A program made the translations under genes and the position numbers. Under the pieces are notes generated by a model, which made no database searches, was not told where the DNA came from, and saw nothing but the letters and a program-made list of their open reading frames with translations. A stretch of 64,000 nt of DNA from Salibaculum griseiflavum (GTDB taxonomy: Bacteria; Pseudomonadota; Alphaproteobacteria; Rhodobacterales; Rhodobacteraceae), in the NCBI RefSeq assembly GCF_003129565.1, contig NZ_QETF01000001.1:62001-126000 (forward strand), in the 5' to 3' direction. The first letter of the stretch is position 1. Each line of letters begins with the position of its first letter. This document shows positions 42,368 to 52,995 of the stretch, piece by piece.

Positions 42368-43324
42368 TCAGGCGTCCGGAATGAAAAGTGTCTGCCCGAC
42401 CTGGATGCGGTCAGGGTTCGAAAGGACATCCCGGTTCGCGGCATAAATGACCGTGTAGGCATCGGTGCGTCCATAGAATTGCAGTGCCAGGTAGGCGAGG
42501 TTGTCGCCGCTCTCTACGGTATAGAGCTGGCCGTCCGATGTAGAGCCAGCTTGGGTGACAGCTGTGCTGTCGTCGTCGTTGCCCGTAACGTTCAGGCCTC
42601 CATTCGCGCTGTCGGCGATGGCCTGAAATGCTTCGACCGTGCGGAGGCTCAGCTGCTCGGCGGCGGCCGCTTCTTCAACGGACCCGTCCTGCAACGAGCG
42701 TTGGACGAGGTCGAACAGAAGGGTTCTGGCGTCGACTTCGCCTGTTTCCGACACGGCGATATAGTCCGGCACCTCGATATCACCACGCTCGGCTGAGGCC
42801 GCGAGGATATCGGCGAGGAGCCCGGCGGTATTCTCGTAATTGGCGGGCTTGAGGTTGACGCCGATCGTGCTGTCACTGATCGACTGGGCCTCGATGCTGT
42901 AATTGCCGGCCAGCACTTCCTCTTGGAGCCTGCTGACGACCTGGCCGCCTGCAAGGCGCTCCATCTTGATCCGTCCCGCCAGGGCGCGGGCGGCGGCGAT
43001 CCGATCTTCGAGCCCTTCGCGGTTCGCCGCGGACGGGTCGACTGGCGTGAGTTCTGCCTGCGGCACGGCCTCCGAAGCGATGGCGGCGACATCGGTCAGA
43101 TCCGGGGTCGCGTTGCGGGTCACGCCGGCATCCGGGCTCGTGATCATGTCCTGCATCATCTCAACCCGCATTTCCAAAGCGGCGATTGTGGCTTTCTGCG
43201 AGGCTTGCCAACTGGCAAGGGAAAACGCGCCGGCCGATCCGATGACAAAAGTCGCGGCGCCGACTGCCACGAGGGGCAGGATGCTGCGACGTTTGGGGGC
43301 GGGGCGATAACTGAATTCGTTCAC
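42368..43324 (-). CDS. LysM-domain envelope protein (paralogue B)
   Basis: A 318-residue protein with a short cytoplasmic start, one membrane anchor (about 16-38), a helical region, a middle domain (about 150-225) with IEVPDYIAVSETGEVDARTLLFDLV, and a C-terminal LysM domain (YTVESGDNLAYLALQFYGRTD...GQTLFIP). The start is the GTG at 43324, 8 nt after GAGG; a GTG three codons earlier is less well placed. The 287-bp gap upstream (43334-43620) has no gene; a small CGAATC-N3-GATTCG dyad lies at 43585-43599. Confidence 0.85.
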   Translation of the reverse strand: MNEFSYRPAPKRRSILPLVAVGAATFVIGSAGAFSLASWQASQKATIAALEMRVEMMQDMITSPDAGVTRNATPDLTDVAAIASEAVPQAELTPVDPSAANREGLEDRIAAARALAGRIKMERLAGGQVVSRLQEEVLAGNYSIEAQSISDSTIGVNLKPANYENTAGLLADILAASAERGDIEVPDYIAVSETGEVDARTLLFDLVQRSLQDGSVEEAAAAEQLSLRTVEAFQAIADSANGGLNVTGNDDDSTAVTQAGSTSDGQLYTVESGDNLAYLALQFYGRTDAYTVIYAANRDVLSNPDRIQVGQTLFIPDA

Positions 43325-43620
43325 GACGGACACCTCGCGAATTGCGCGGGTCCGCCTTGGGCCTTTCTGCCCGGGCGAGCGATGTGGTCAGTTGCAGCAG
43401 GCCAGAGGTATAGGCGAGATCGGCAAATGGCAAAATGCCATCGCATGGCGTGGTTCAGACCTAACATCTCGATACCCCCCAAAAACAAACGCACCATATC
43501 AAGTGTGATGGGCTGGCAGGCCCGGCGCATTTTGCATTTGGAGCAACATATAGACAGAGGGTGATTCGCGCGTCAAAGGAAAATCGAATCACCGATTCGC
43601 ATTTTCGCGAAACGCCGAAT

Positions 43621-44151
43621 TCAGGCGGGGCGCTTGTCTTCTGCAAGGGCCCCGAGCAGTGGTGCACCACCGCAATCCGGCGCGCCTGTGCCCGCCTCAT
43701 GGACCGGGAAGCGGGTATAACGGTTGATCATGCTGTCGGTGATCCAGGTGTTGTTGACGCAAAGGTCTTGCGCATTGGTCCCCGAATTGAACCCGAACCC
43801 CGGATCGCCGCAATCGTCGGCCCGCCCACCCGCGTTCCAGGCCTGGCCTTCGGGGCTGTTGTGCATGCCGCCCGTGGGAAAGACCATGGCATGCGGATCG
43901 AAGGACAGGTTCCAGCTTGTTTCGGGCGTCAGCTGCGACAGGTCCCAGCTGCCGATGGGAATATCATCGTGAAACCCCTGGATGAAGAACGCCGCCACAT
44001 CGTCATGAGTAAGAAGGGGTTGCGACAGGCGGTCATCGGGAACGGTCATGCGGCCTTCCATCCGGTAGCCATTGTCGCCTTGCCAACAGAACACGAAATC
44101 CGCCGCCGTGGCAGGCGTGGCGATCAACAGCAGGGCCAGCAGGCGGATCAT
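43621..44151 (-). CDS. Secreted protein of unknown function
   Basis: Not recognised. A 176-residue protein with a clear signal peptide ([17 protein letters not shown]). The mature part is rich in Asp, Gly, Trp and Asn, and contains six cysteines and segments such as GSWDLSQLTPETSWNLSFDPHAMVF and NAGGRADDCGDPGFGFNSG. Alternating aromatic/acidic strands suggest a beta-rich secreted domain, possibly calcium-binding or surface-exposed. Its ATG overlaps the folC stop by 4 bp, so it is made together with FolC and AccD without an obvious functional link. Confidence 0.75.
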   Translation of the reverse strand: MIRLLALLLIATPATAADFVFCWQGDNGYRMEGRMTVPDDRLSQPLLTHDDVAAFFIQGFHDDIPIGSWDLSQLTPETSWNLSFDPHAMVFPTGGMHNSPEGQAWNAGGRADDCGDPGFGFNSGTNAQDLCVNNTWITDSMINRYTRFPVHEAGTGAPDCGGAPLLGALAEDKRPA

Positions 44152-45419
44152 CCGTTCTCGCGCAGGACGTGCCCGGCCAGGTAAAGCGACCCGCAGATGA
44201 GGATACGTGCCTCGGGGTGGTCGGCGGTGATGGCCTTCAAAGCGCTGTCGAGGTCCGGTGCGGTTTGGACCGTCATGCCGGCATCAGAGGCCGCCTTGGC
44301 GGTTGTCTCGGCTGGCAGGGTCGCCTGTTCCCCGGGGATGGAAATGGCGGTCAGGCTGTCGGCGTGGCGGGCCAAAGGGGTCATGTAGCCGCTGACATCC
44401 TTTGTATTCAGCATGCCGCAGACCAGGTGTGTGCTCCGTTTCGGCAGCCGGTCGAGCGTTGCTGCGAGCGCCGCGCCCGCCGCCGGGTTATGCCCCCCGT
44501 CGAGCCAAAGCTCGGCGGGGCGCACCGCCTCGACAAGCTTGCCATCGGTCAGCTTCTGCATCCGCGCTGGCCAAGCGGCTCTGGTCATCGCCGCCTCGCA
44601 GGCGGTCTCGTCGAAGCCCAGCTGGCGCAGCGCCGCCAGGGCCATGCCGGCATTTTCGACCTGGTGGGGGCCGGGCAGGCTTGGCAGTGGCAGGTCCAGC
44701 AGGCCGGTCTCATCCTGGTAGATCAGACGCCCGCGTTCCTCGGCAATGTGCCAGTGCTGGCCATGGGCCAGAACCGGTGCAGACAGCCGCGCGGCCTGCC
44801 GTTCGATCACGTCCAGCGCGTCATCATGCTGGCGCCCGACCACACAGGACACGCCACGCTTGATGATCCCGGCCTTCTCACCGGCGATCTGGGGCAGCGT
44901 ATCGCCCAGGAATTGCTGGTGATCCATGTCCACCGGCGTGATCACCGTCAAAGCCGGGGTGTCGATCACGTTGGTGGCGTCCAGCCGTCCGCCAAGGCCG
45001 ACCTCGAGCAGGGTGTAATCGGCTGGCGTTTCGGCAAAGGCCAACAGTGCTGCGCAGGTGGTGATCTCGAAATAGGTGATCGATTGGTCGCCGTTCGCGC
45101 TGTAGCATCGATCCAGCACATCCGTCAGGTGATCCTCGGAAATCAGCTCGCCGGCCAGCCGGATGCGTTCATGAAACCGCGCCAGGTGAGGCGACGTGTA
45201 GGCATGGACGGTCTTTCCAGCCCCCTCGAGGCCCGCCCGGATCATGGCCTGCGTCGAGCCCTTGCCATTGGTTCCGGCGATGTGGATCACCGGCGGCAGA
45301 CGGTCCTGCGGGTTGCCCAGCGCATCCAGCAGCCGCCAGACCCGGTCCAGCGTCAGGTCGATGATCTTCGGGTGCAGGGCCATCATCCGTTCAAGGATGA
45401 CGTCGGAACCGGTGCTCAC
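44148..45419 (-). CDS. folC: Bifunctional folylpolyglutamate synthase / dihydrofolate synthase
   Basis: A 423-residue Mur-ligase-type enzyme that adds glutamate to dihydropteroate and to folates. The P-loop is [14 protein letters not shown], with [15 protein letters not shown] after it, [24 protein letters not shown] in the central domain, and [12 protein letters not shown] in the C-terminal domain. It starts with a GTG overlapping the accD stop (GTGA). accD-folC adjacency is widespread in proteobacteria. Confidence 0.95.
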   Translation of the reverse strand: MSTGSDVILERMMALHPKIIDLTLDRVWRLLDALGNPQDRLPPVIHIAGTNGKGSTQAMIRAGLEGAGKTVHAYTSPHLARFHERIRLAGELISEDHLTDVLDRCYSANGDQSITYFEITTCAALLAFAETPADYTLLEVGLGGRLDATNVIDTPALTVITPVDMDHQQFLGDTLPQIAGEKAGIIKRGVSCVVGRQHDDALDVIERQAARLSAPVLAHGQHWHIAEERGRLIYQDETGLLDLPLPSLPGPHQVENAGMALAALRQLGFDETACEAAMTRAAWPARMQKLTDGKLVEAVRPAELWLDGGHNPAAGAALAATLDRLPKRSTHLVCGMLNTKDVSGYMTPLARHADSLTAISIPGEQATLPAETTAKAASDAGMTVQTAPDLDSALKAITADHPEARILICGSLYLAGHVLRENG

Positions 45420-46372
45420 GCGTCGGCGTCCTTTTCCGTCTCGGTGGCTTCGGCTTGCTTCTCGCCGGCGGGTTCCGCTTCGTCAGAGTCGGAGGGGGCG
45501 GGCAGATCCCCGGCGATGGCCGGGCCTTCGCCCATCAGCATCCGTGTGATGGTGATCAACTCGTCGCGCAGCTGCGCACGCGGTGTGACCCTGTCGAGCA
45601 TCCCATGATCCAGCAGGTATTCGGCGCGCTGGAACCCTTCGGGCAGCTTCTCGCGGATGGTCTGTTCGATGACCCGCGCGCCTGCAAAGCCGATCAGGGC
45701 GTTGGGTTCGGCGATCTGGACATCGCCCAGCATGGCGTATGACGCGGTCACACCACCCGTTGTCGGGTGGGTCAGCACGACGATATAGGGCAGGCCCGCC
45801 TCTTTCAGCATCTGCACCGCGATGGTCGTGCGGGGCATCTGCATCAGGCCCAGAATGCCCTCCTGCATCCGGGCACCCCCGGCGGCCGAGAACAGAACCA
45901 GCGGGCATCGTTTCTCGATCGCGCGCTCTGCGGCGGCGATGATGGCGTTGCCCACATACATGGACATGGACCCGCCCATGAAGGTGAAATCCTGCCCGGC
46001 TGCGACGATGGGGGTGCGGCCGATCTCGCCCTCGACCACCAGCATCGCATCGCGTTCGCCGGTCTTCTTCTGGGCGGCCCTCAGACGGTCTGGATAGCGT
46101 TTCTGATCGCGGAATTTCAGCGGGTCGTCGACCGGCTGAGGCACCGCGACCTCGGTGAATATGCCGCCATCGAAAAGGGCGGCGAACCTTTCACGTGGCG
46201 TGATGCCCATATGATGCCCGCAAGAGGTGCAGACATTCAGCGCCTCTTTCAGTTCCCGGTGAAACAGCATCGTGCCGCATTCATCGCATTTCGACCAAAG
46301 ATTCTCGGGCACTTCACGACGCGAGAAGATCGAGTTGATGCGCGGGCGGACGTAGTTGGAAATCCAGTTCAT
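45416..46372 (-). CDS. accD: Acetyl-CoA carboxylase carboxyltransferase subunit beta
   Basis: A 318-residue subunit that, with AccA, transfers the carboxyl group from biotin to acetyl-CoA in fatty-acid synthesis. The zinc ribbon cysteines are C29, C32, C48 and C51 (CDEC...CTSC). Core motifs follow: [24 protein letters not shown] and [13 protein letters not shown]. The ATG at 46372 ([10 protein letters not shown]) has GAGG upstream. The Glu/Ala-rich tail after residue 290 is a lineage extension. Its bicarbonate need links loosely to the SbtA/carbonic anhydrase operon. Confidence 0.96.
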   Translation of the reverse strand: MNWISNYVRPRINSIFSRREVPENLWSKCDECGTMLFHRELKEALNVCTSCGHHMGITPRERFAALFDGGIFTEVAVPQPVDDPLKFRDQKRYPDRLRAAQKKTGERDAMLVVEGEIGRTPIVAAGQDFTFMGGSMSMYVGNAIIAAAERAIEKRCPLVLFSAAGGARMQEGILGLMQMPRTTIAVQMLKEAGLPYIVVLTHPTTGGVTASYAMLGDVQIAEPNALIGFAGARVIEQTIREKLPEGFQRAEYLLDHGMLDRVTPRAQLRDELITITRMLMGEGPAIAGDLPAPSDSDEAEPAGEKQAEATETEKDADA

Positions 46373-46426
46373 GGGCGCCTCTGACGTTTCACTCCCCGAG
46401 ATAAGCCGGGCGGCGGGGGAATGCAA

Positions 46427-47332
46427 TCAGCGTCGAATGGCCAGCCGGGCCGAGAGCCAGAGCAGGAAAAGCGTCAGGAAACTGATGACGAGGAAAATCG
46501 CCGAGGCCAGCGGATAGTCCGGCTGCATCCAGGTCAGCGGTGCGCCGTCCCATTCATAAAGGATCAGCGCGAAGCCGGACATCGGCCCATCCTTGTAGCC
46601 GAAAAGGACGAACTGGATCAGGTTGTTGGAAAGATGCATCGCCAAGGCCGGCCCGAGCGTGCCCGACCGCGCCGTGAGGTCAGCGGCTGCAATGCCGAAG
46701 AAGAAGGTCCAGCCCACGTAAAAGAGCGCATCGGCCGCCGTCACGGTGTTCAGGGCATGGGGCAGGGCGAACAATATGCTTGGCACCACCATCCAGACAA
46801 TCGGCCGCGCAGACAGCGCGCCCAGCTGTTGTTGCAGGTAGCCCCGGAACAGCAATTCCTCCGCGGAAACCTGGATCAGGGTCGCCAGAAGGGCGAAGGG
46901 CAGGATCAACAGCCAGACTGGCAACGGACGGATTTCGAGGATGAATTCGGTGACCAGTCCGCCGGAAAGGGTCAGAACCACTAGGAGAAGGCCGGTATTT
47001 CGCAGGGTCTTCAGAAATGGGTCCGGCGCGTCCGGGTGCCGGCCAAGCAGGCTCGCCAAACCCCTTTTGTGGAACCGTCGCAACCCATAGGCCAGCGCAG
47101 CAATGGGCAGGGCAAAGCTTGACAGGCTGAGGAACAGCATGGCGGGTGTTGCCCCCATGGCGAAGGCTGCCAACCAGTCGCGATTGACGCCAAGCCCCAG
47201 AAGCAGCCATGGCGGCCCCCAGAAACCTATCCAGACCAAAGCGAGCACCGCAGCCACGATGAAGAGGGATCGTGCCGGTCGGGCCGGCGACGTGAATCGC
47301 TCCATGGACTCGTAAGGTGGGTCGAACCTCAT
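46427..47332 (-). CDS. CPBP-family intramembrane metalloprotease
   Basis: A 301-residue membrane protein with about eight helices. The CPBP (CAAX protease/bacteriocin-processing) motifs are present: SAEELLFRGYLQQQL with the Glu pair and Arg, FALPHALN with a histidine, and AMHLSNNLIQ with another. These form the catalytic site of the family. The target is unknown. It is the gene before accD on the minus strand, 54 bp away. Confidence 0.9.
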   Translation of the reverse strand: MRFDPPYESMERFTSPARPARSLFIVAAVLALVWIGFWGPPWLLLGLGVNRDWLAAFAMGATPAMLFLSLSSFALPIAALAYGLRRFHKRGLASLLGRHPDAPDPFLKTLRNTGLLLVVLTLSGGLVTEFILEIRPLPVWLLILPFALLATLIQVSAEELLFRGYLQQQLGALSARPIVWMVVPSILFALPHALNTVTAADALFYVGWTFFFGIAAADLTARSGTLGPALAMHLSNNLIQFVLFGYKDGPMSGFALILYEWDGAPLTWMQPDYPLASAIFLVISFLTLFLLWLSARLAIRR

Positions 47333-47431
47333 GGCCCCCTATAGGCCGCTTGTCGTGACGGGGGCAATCGGACTTGTCCCATTCCGTGGGGCGCTTTAGA
47401 CCATCCCTCGCAATCGAACCGGAGAGACACG

Positions 47432-48064
47432 ATGCGCAGGCCCATTTTGGCGTTCATCGCTTTTTCGTGGCTGGCGGGCTGCGCCGACGGGCTCCAATTG
47501 CCGGGCTTCGGGGGCGACAGGACCGGCGATGGCATCCGCACGCTTTCGCTGTTGAATGGCGATGTCCGGGTGCGCGGCCCCGCGGGCTATTGCGTTGACC
47601 AATCGGCCAGTTCCGCTTCGCGCGGTTTTGCCATGCTTGCGGGCTGCGCGCTCTTGTCCGACCGGGCCGCGATGATGCCTGACCGGTCGGGTCTTCTGAC
47701 TGTCCAATTCGGGGAGCCGGGCAGTGCGCTGGTGGCCCAAGACCCTGCGGCGCTTGCCGACTACCTGCGTAGCGATCCCGGTCAGGCAATTCTGGCCAGC
47801 GGACCGGATGGCGTCGAGGTCGGTGAGGTGCATGTGGGCGACAACCTCGTGATCCTGCGCTTCGAAGACAGGGCCGGGGCGCCCGTGCCCGGCACGACCC
47901 CCGTAATTTGGCGCGGCTTCACAGACATCGGTGACCGTTTGGTTACCGTTTCGGCCCTGAGCTATACACGGGCGCCCCTGCAACGCGATGCCGGGCGCAC
48001 ACTTCTGGAACTTGCGCTCAATGCTTTGGGAGAGGCCAACCGGCCTGATGCCACCCCGTCCTGA
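47432..48064 (+). CDS. Lipoprotein of unknown function
   Basis: A 210-residue protein with a lipoprotein signal (lipobox LAGC, lipidated C17). The mature part contains LLNGDVRVRGPAGYCVDQSAS and AMLAGCALLS, so three cysteines remain. No enzyme motif is seen. The GPAGYCVDQ segment is reminiscent of roseobacter envelope proteins of unassigned role. It is divergent from the CPBP gene, with CCGGAGAGAC before the ATG. Confidence 0.8.
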   Translation: MRRPILAFIAFSWLAGCADGLQLPGFGGDRTGDGIRTLSLLNGDVRVRGPAGYCVDQSASSASRGFAMLAGCALLSDRAAMMPDRSGLLTVQFGEPGSALVAQDPAALADYLRSDPGQAILASGPDGVEVGEVHVGDNLVILRFEDRAGAPVPGTTPVIWRGFTDIGDRLVTVSALSYTRAPLQRDAGRTLLELALNALGEANRPDATPS

Positions 48065-48171
48065 CGGCTGTCGATCAACGGAAAATCCCGGCCATGGCCT
48101 TGTAGTTGTTTCCTTTACCGAAACAATTTGGCAGGTATGTTGCCAAAGATCGAACAACGCAAAGGCCGAGT

Positions 48172-48945
48172 ATGGCGAAGGTGCGCAAAGGACTAGTGGC
48201 AAGGTTCGTGAACCGGCGCATGCGCCGGTACTGGTCGCGCGCCGCTGCCGCCGCCCCGGAGGCCGAGCTTTCCGAGCTGCGCCGGCAGCGCAACGCCGCG
48301 CGCAACCTGCGCCACACGCTGGATGAACTGACCTTCCAGGCTGACAGCCGGCTGGCCTTGCCACGCATCGGTTCGACCACATTCCCCAGGCCGCAGGGCA
48401 CGGATTGGTCCTGGCGGCCGCAAGCCTGGCGCGGTGCCTTGCCGGTCAAGGGCATGGCGGCGGTAGAATCGCGCACCATGCTAGGCGACGAAGTCACGCT
48501 GTTTCACGACTGTCGTATTTCGGAACTGACCTTGCGCCAGTTGCGCAACACGCGCGAGGCGGACCTGGCCCCGTTCGGTTTGCGATTGGACGTTTTCCGG
48601 TTCGACGGGTCTTTCCTGAGCCTTGTGCTGAACCTACCCGATGCCGCCTGCGACGGCCTCCGCAAGCGGCACCTGATCCGCATGGACGTGATCGTCGAAA
48701 TGGAAAAACCGCTGGAGATTTTTGCCCGGCTGAACGTCCGTCACGGCCCAAATACCGAACAGATCGTCCGCGAACTGCCGCTTCACGAAGACAAGGTCAT
48801 GGTCGAGTTCGACTTGGCCTATACCAACCTGAATGAAAAGCGGGTCGAGTCCATGTGGGTGGACCTGATCTTCGAAGGGCCGGAAATGAACCAGGTGACG
48901 ATCCGCGATCTCACCTTCTGCCGCGTGCCGCGCGCCGAACTTTGA
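48172..48945 (+). CDS. DUF6478 family protein
   Basis: A 257-residue protein of unknown function. The N-terminus is very basic (MAKVRKGLVARFVNRRMRRYW). The middle holds DWSWRPQAWRG and EVTLFHDCRISELTLRQ; the C-terminal half is a beta-rich region with FGLRLDVFRFDGSFLSLVLNLP and EQIVRELPLHEDKVMVEFDLAY. No signal peptide. It lies 11 bp before the 128-residue gene. The ATG at 48172 is used; the frame continues upstream to 48106. Confidence 0.8.
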   Translation: MAKVRKGLVARFVNRRMRRYWSRAAAAAPEAELSELRRQRNAARNLRHTLDELTFQADSRLALPRIGSTTFPRPQGTDWSWRPQAWRGALPVKGMAAVESRTMLGDEVTLFHDCRISELTLRQLRNTREADLAPFGLRLDVFRFDGSFLSLVLNLPDAACDGLRKRHLIRMDVIVEMEKPLEIFARLNVRHGPNTEQIVRELPLHEDKVMVEFDLAYTNLNEKRVESMWVDLIFEGPEMNQVTIRDLTFCRVPRAEL

Positions 48946-48956
48946 GAGAGGATGCC

Positions 48957-49343
48957 ATGGGACAAGACGTGACGCTGACCAAGCTGCGCCTGATCGAAGG
49001 GGTCTGGCATGGCGTGCTCAAGCGGGCCGGACGCGACAATTGGCAGCCCGAGATCGAGGTCACCCACCTGGATCAGCCGGTCGAGGGTGTCGAGGTCGAA
49101 GAGGACCGGGTCGAGGAGTGTTGGTATGTCCGCGTGCCGATCCCGGCGGAACGGATATCCGACGGGGTGCAGACATTTCTCGTAAGAGATCGCCAAAGCG
49201 CCGCTGTTCTGGGCTCTTTCGCGATTGTTGCCGGCGATGCGCTGGCCGAGGATATTCGCGCCGAGATGGGCCTCCTGCGCGCTGAGCTGGATATGCTGAA
49301 GAAAGCGTTTCGCCGGCACTGTGTAGAGACCATGGATGAGTGA
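48957..49343 (+). CDS. Hypothetical protein following the DUF6478 gene
   Basis: A 128-residue acidic protein, not recognised. It starts MGQDVTLTKLRLIEGVWHG, continues with an alternating pattern (QPEIEVTHLDQPVEGVEVEED, WYVRVPIPAERISDGVQTFLV) and ends in a helix (IRAEMGLLRAELDMLKKAFRR). GAGAGGA precedes the ATG, and the 11-bp spacing to the DUF6478 gene points to a shared operon and joint function. Confidence 0.78.
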   Translation: MGQDVTLTKLRLIEGVWHGVLKRAGRDNWQPEIEVTHLDQPVEGVEVEEDRVEECWYVRVPIPAERISDGVQTFLVRDRQSAAVLGSFAIVAGDALAEDIRAEMGLLRAELDMLKKAFRRHCVETMDE

Positions 49344-49398
49344 TGGTCACGCAATATTTCACTTAGACAAAGGCTTATGCCGCCGTTAGCGGTGCTGT

Positions 49399-49917
49399 AT
49401 GGCCTAGGACTACGACAGACTCTACCGCGACACGCCGAACGCCCTGGGCAAGGCAAATGCCGACATTTCGGCGTTTTTCGAGGGGCTCGACCACCCTGTT
49501 CGGGTCCTTGATATCGGGTGCGGCCAAGGGCGTGACGCTTTGCCGATTGCCCGTCGCGGTCATGCAGTGTTGGGCATTGATATCTCGCCAGCGGGGATCG
49601 AGGCGATGTTGGCCGCCGCCCTGGCCGAGGGGCTGCCAGTAACGGGCCAAGTGGCTGACATTCGGGACGTCCGGATCGATGGAACTTTTGACATCCTGCT
49701 GATCAACCGCACTTTGCATATGCTGGACAGAAAGGACCGTACTGCGGTGCTCAGCCACATGCTGGGCCATGTTGCGGCCAACGGTTGGCTGTTGCTGCTT
49801 GATGAACGGTCAAACATGCCGGGTTTCCGGTCCGTGGTCGAAGCCGACCCGGCGGATTGGAGTATCGACCGGCAAAAGGGCGGGCTTCTGTTCGCCCAAC
49901 GTCAGCCCGATGGTTGA
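49399..49917 (+). pseudogene. SAM-dependent methyltransferase with a stop at codon 3
   Basis: ATG GCC TAG at 49399-49407 opens a frame that then reads DYDRLYRDTPNALG, the SAM motif I VLDIGCGQGRD, GIDISPAGI and a normal class-I methyltransferase body to the TGA at 49915-49917. The in-frame amber codon is third. No ATG, GTG or TTG follows until 49540 (TTG), which would remove motif I. A substitution in a CAG, GAG, AAG or similar codon would explain it. Total length of about 172 codons suits a tellurite-resistance/ubiE-like small methyltransferase. It overlaps the padR 3' end by 16 bp, tail to tail. Confidence 0.75.
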
Positions 49918-50402
49918 AGCAATTCTTCCAGCGTGGAGATTTCGGCGGCCAGTAGCCGTTGGGCCAGCCGTGTCGTGGCGGTTGCGGCGTGGTCCGTATC
50001 CGCCTCCAGTTCTGCCAAGGTCTTCCGCCTGTCATCCAGCACCGCGGTCAAAGCGTGTTCAGGCACCGCGTTCCCAGCGTCTTGGGCAAGCAGTATGGCC
50101 ATCAACGGGATCACTGGTGGTGCGAGTTTTCCAGCGTCCCCCAAGGCTTCGTTGAGCGCGGCCCTTCCGGCATCGGTCAGGTGCATCACGGTCTTTTCGG
50201 GGCGGTTGCCCGAGGGTTGCGCGTCGCCGGTCACCCAGCCACGCGCCGTGAAACGGTCCAGTATGGCATAGACCGCCGGACGACTGAGCCCCAGCAGGGA
50301 AAGTGGTCCCGAGGCAACGGCGCGAGAGATGTCGTAGCCATGCGCCGGATGCGCGCTCAGCACGCTAAGAACGGCCAGCTCCCGCGCCTTTGCAAGCGTC
50401 AT
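49902..50402 (-). CDS. PadR-family transcriptional regulator
   Basis: A 166-residue regulator with the PadR winged HTH: LAVLSVLSAHPAHGYDISRAV, LLGLSRPAVYAILDRFTARGWVTG and RPEKTVMHLTDAGRAAL. The C-terminal Vir_C-like helices mediate dimerisation. It overlaps the preceding monooxygenase-like gene by 4 bp (ATGA). An inverted repeat in front of that gene is a likely operator, so the pair is probably self-regulated. Confidence 0.9.
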   Translation of the reverse strand: MTLAKARELAVLSVLSAHPAHGYDISRAVASGPLSLLGLSRPAVYAILDRFTARGWVTGDAQPSGNRPEKTVMHLTDAGRAALNEALGDAGKLAPPVIPLMAILLAQDAGNAVPEHALTAVLDDRRKTLAELEADTDHAATATTRLAQRLLAAEISTLEELLQPSG

Positions 50403-50716
50403 GCGGGAATCTTTCCGACGGTCGGCGTCAGATCGAACATCTCGAATGTCTCGATGATCGCTTCCATTTCAGCAGCATCGCCATGGTTGGCATTGCCATA
50501 GTCGGTCTCAAGGTAATCATAGAGCGCCGCACGGGTGTCGAAGGTGCTCCAGACGATGACGGTATTGCGTTCGCGGTCAACGCCAACCTGATAGGCAATC
50601 AGCCCGTCGACTTTTCCTTCCATCGCTTGCGGAGGTCCTGCGGTGATGCGGATCAGGTCATCCAGCCTGCCGGGTTTGGCCGTGGATTTGGACATGAACG
50701 TGTATCCAGGGGTCAT
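50399..50716 (-). CDS. Antibiotic biosynthesis monooxygenase-like (ABM, dimeric alpha-beta barrel) protein
   Basis: A small 105-residue protein with the alternating pattern of the ABM fold: FMSKSTAKPGRLDDLIRITAGPP, then GLIAYQVGVDRERNTVIVWSTFDTRAALYDYLETDYG. Such proteins can be cofactor-free oxygenases or haem-degrading enzymes, but key residues are not diagnostic here. The ATG at 50716 follows GAGGAT by 7 nt; a TTG five codons earlier is less likely. It is cotranscribed with padR. Confidence 0.78.
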   Translation of the reverse strand: MTPGYTFMSKSTAKPGRLDDLIRITAGPPQAMEGKVDGLIAYQVGVDRERNTVIVWSTFDTRAALYDYLETDYGNANHGDAAEMEAIIETFEMFDLTPTVGKIPA

Positions 50717-50741
50717 TTCGATTATCCTCAATCAGTTATGA

Positions 50742-50759
50742 ATAGTAAATAATGACTAT
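50742..50759. promoter_or_regulatory. Probable PadR operator
   Basis: ATAGT (50742-50746) and ACTAT (50755-50759) form an inverted repeat with 8-nt spacing in an AT-rich tract, 26 bp upstream of the ABM/padR operon ATG. PadR proteins typically bind dyads of about five bases with an 8-nt spacer. Confidence 0.6.
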
Positions 50760-50781
50760 ATTGCAGATTGCAAGGTGCTGA

Positions 50782-52869
<2,088 letters not shown>

Positions 52870-52995
52870 CTCCGCGTTTCCGGCCTTGCCACAGTCTCGG
52901 TAAAACCCACCAATTGTCAGGCATGCGCCGCAGTCCTGCCCGATTTCGAGGCCAGATATTGTCGCTGAATGCTAAGACAGTATCGAGGATGCAGG

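Noticed and set aside
43585-43599. CGAATC-N3-GATTCG dyad upstream of the LysM gene B
   Set aside because: Six-base arms are common by chance in this composition, and the site is about 260 bp from the nearest downstream start with no regulator beside it. Not listed as an operator.
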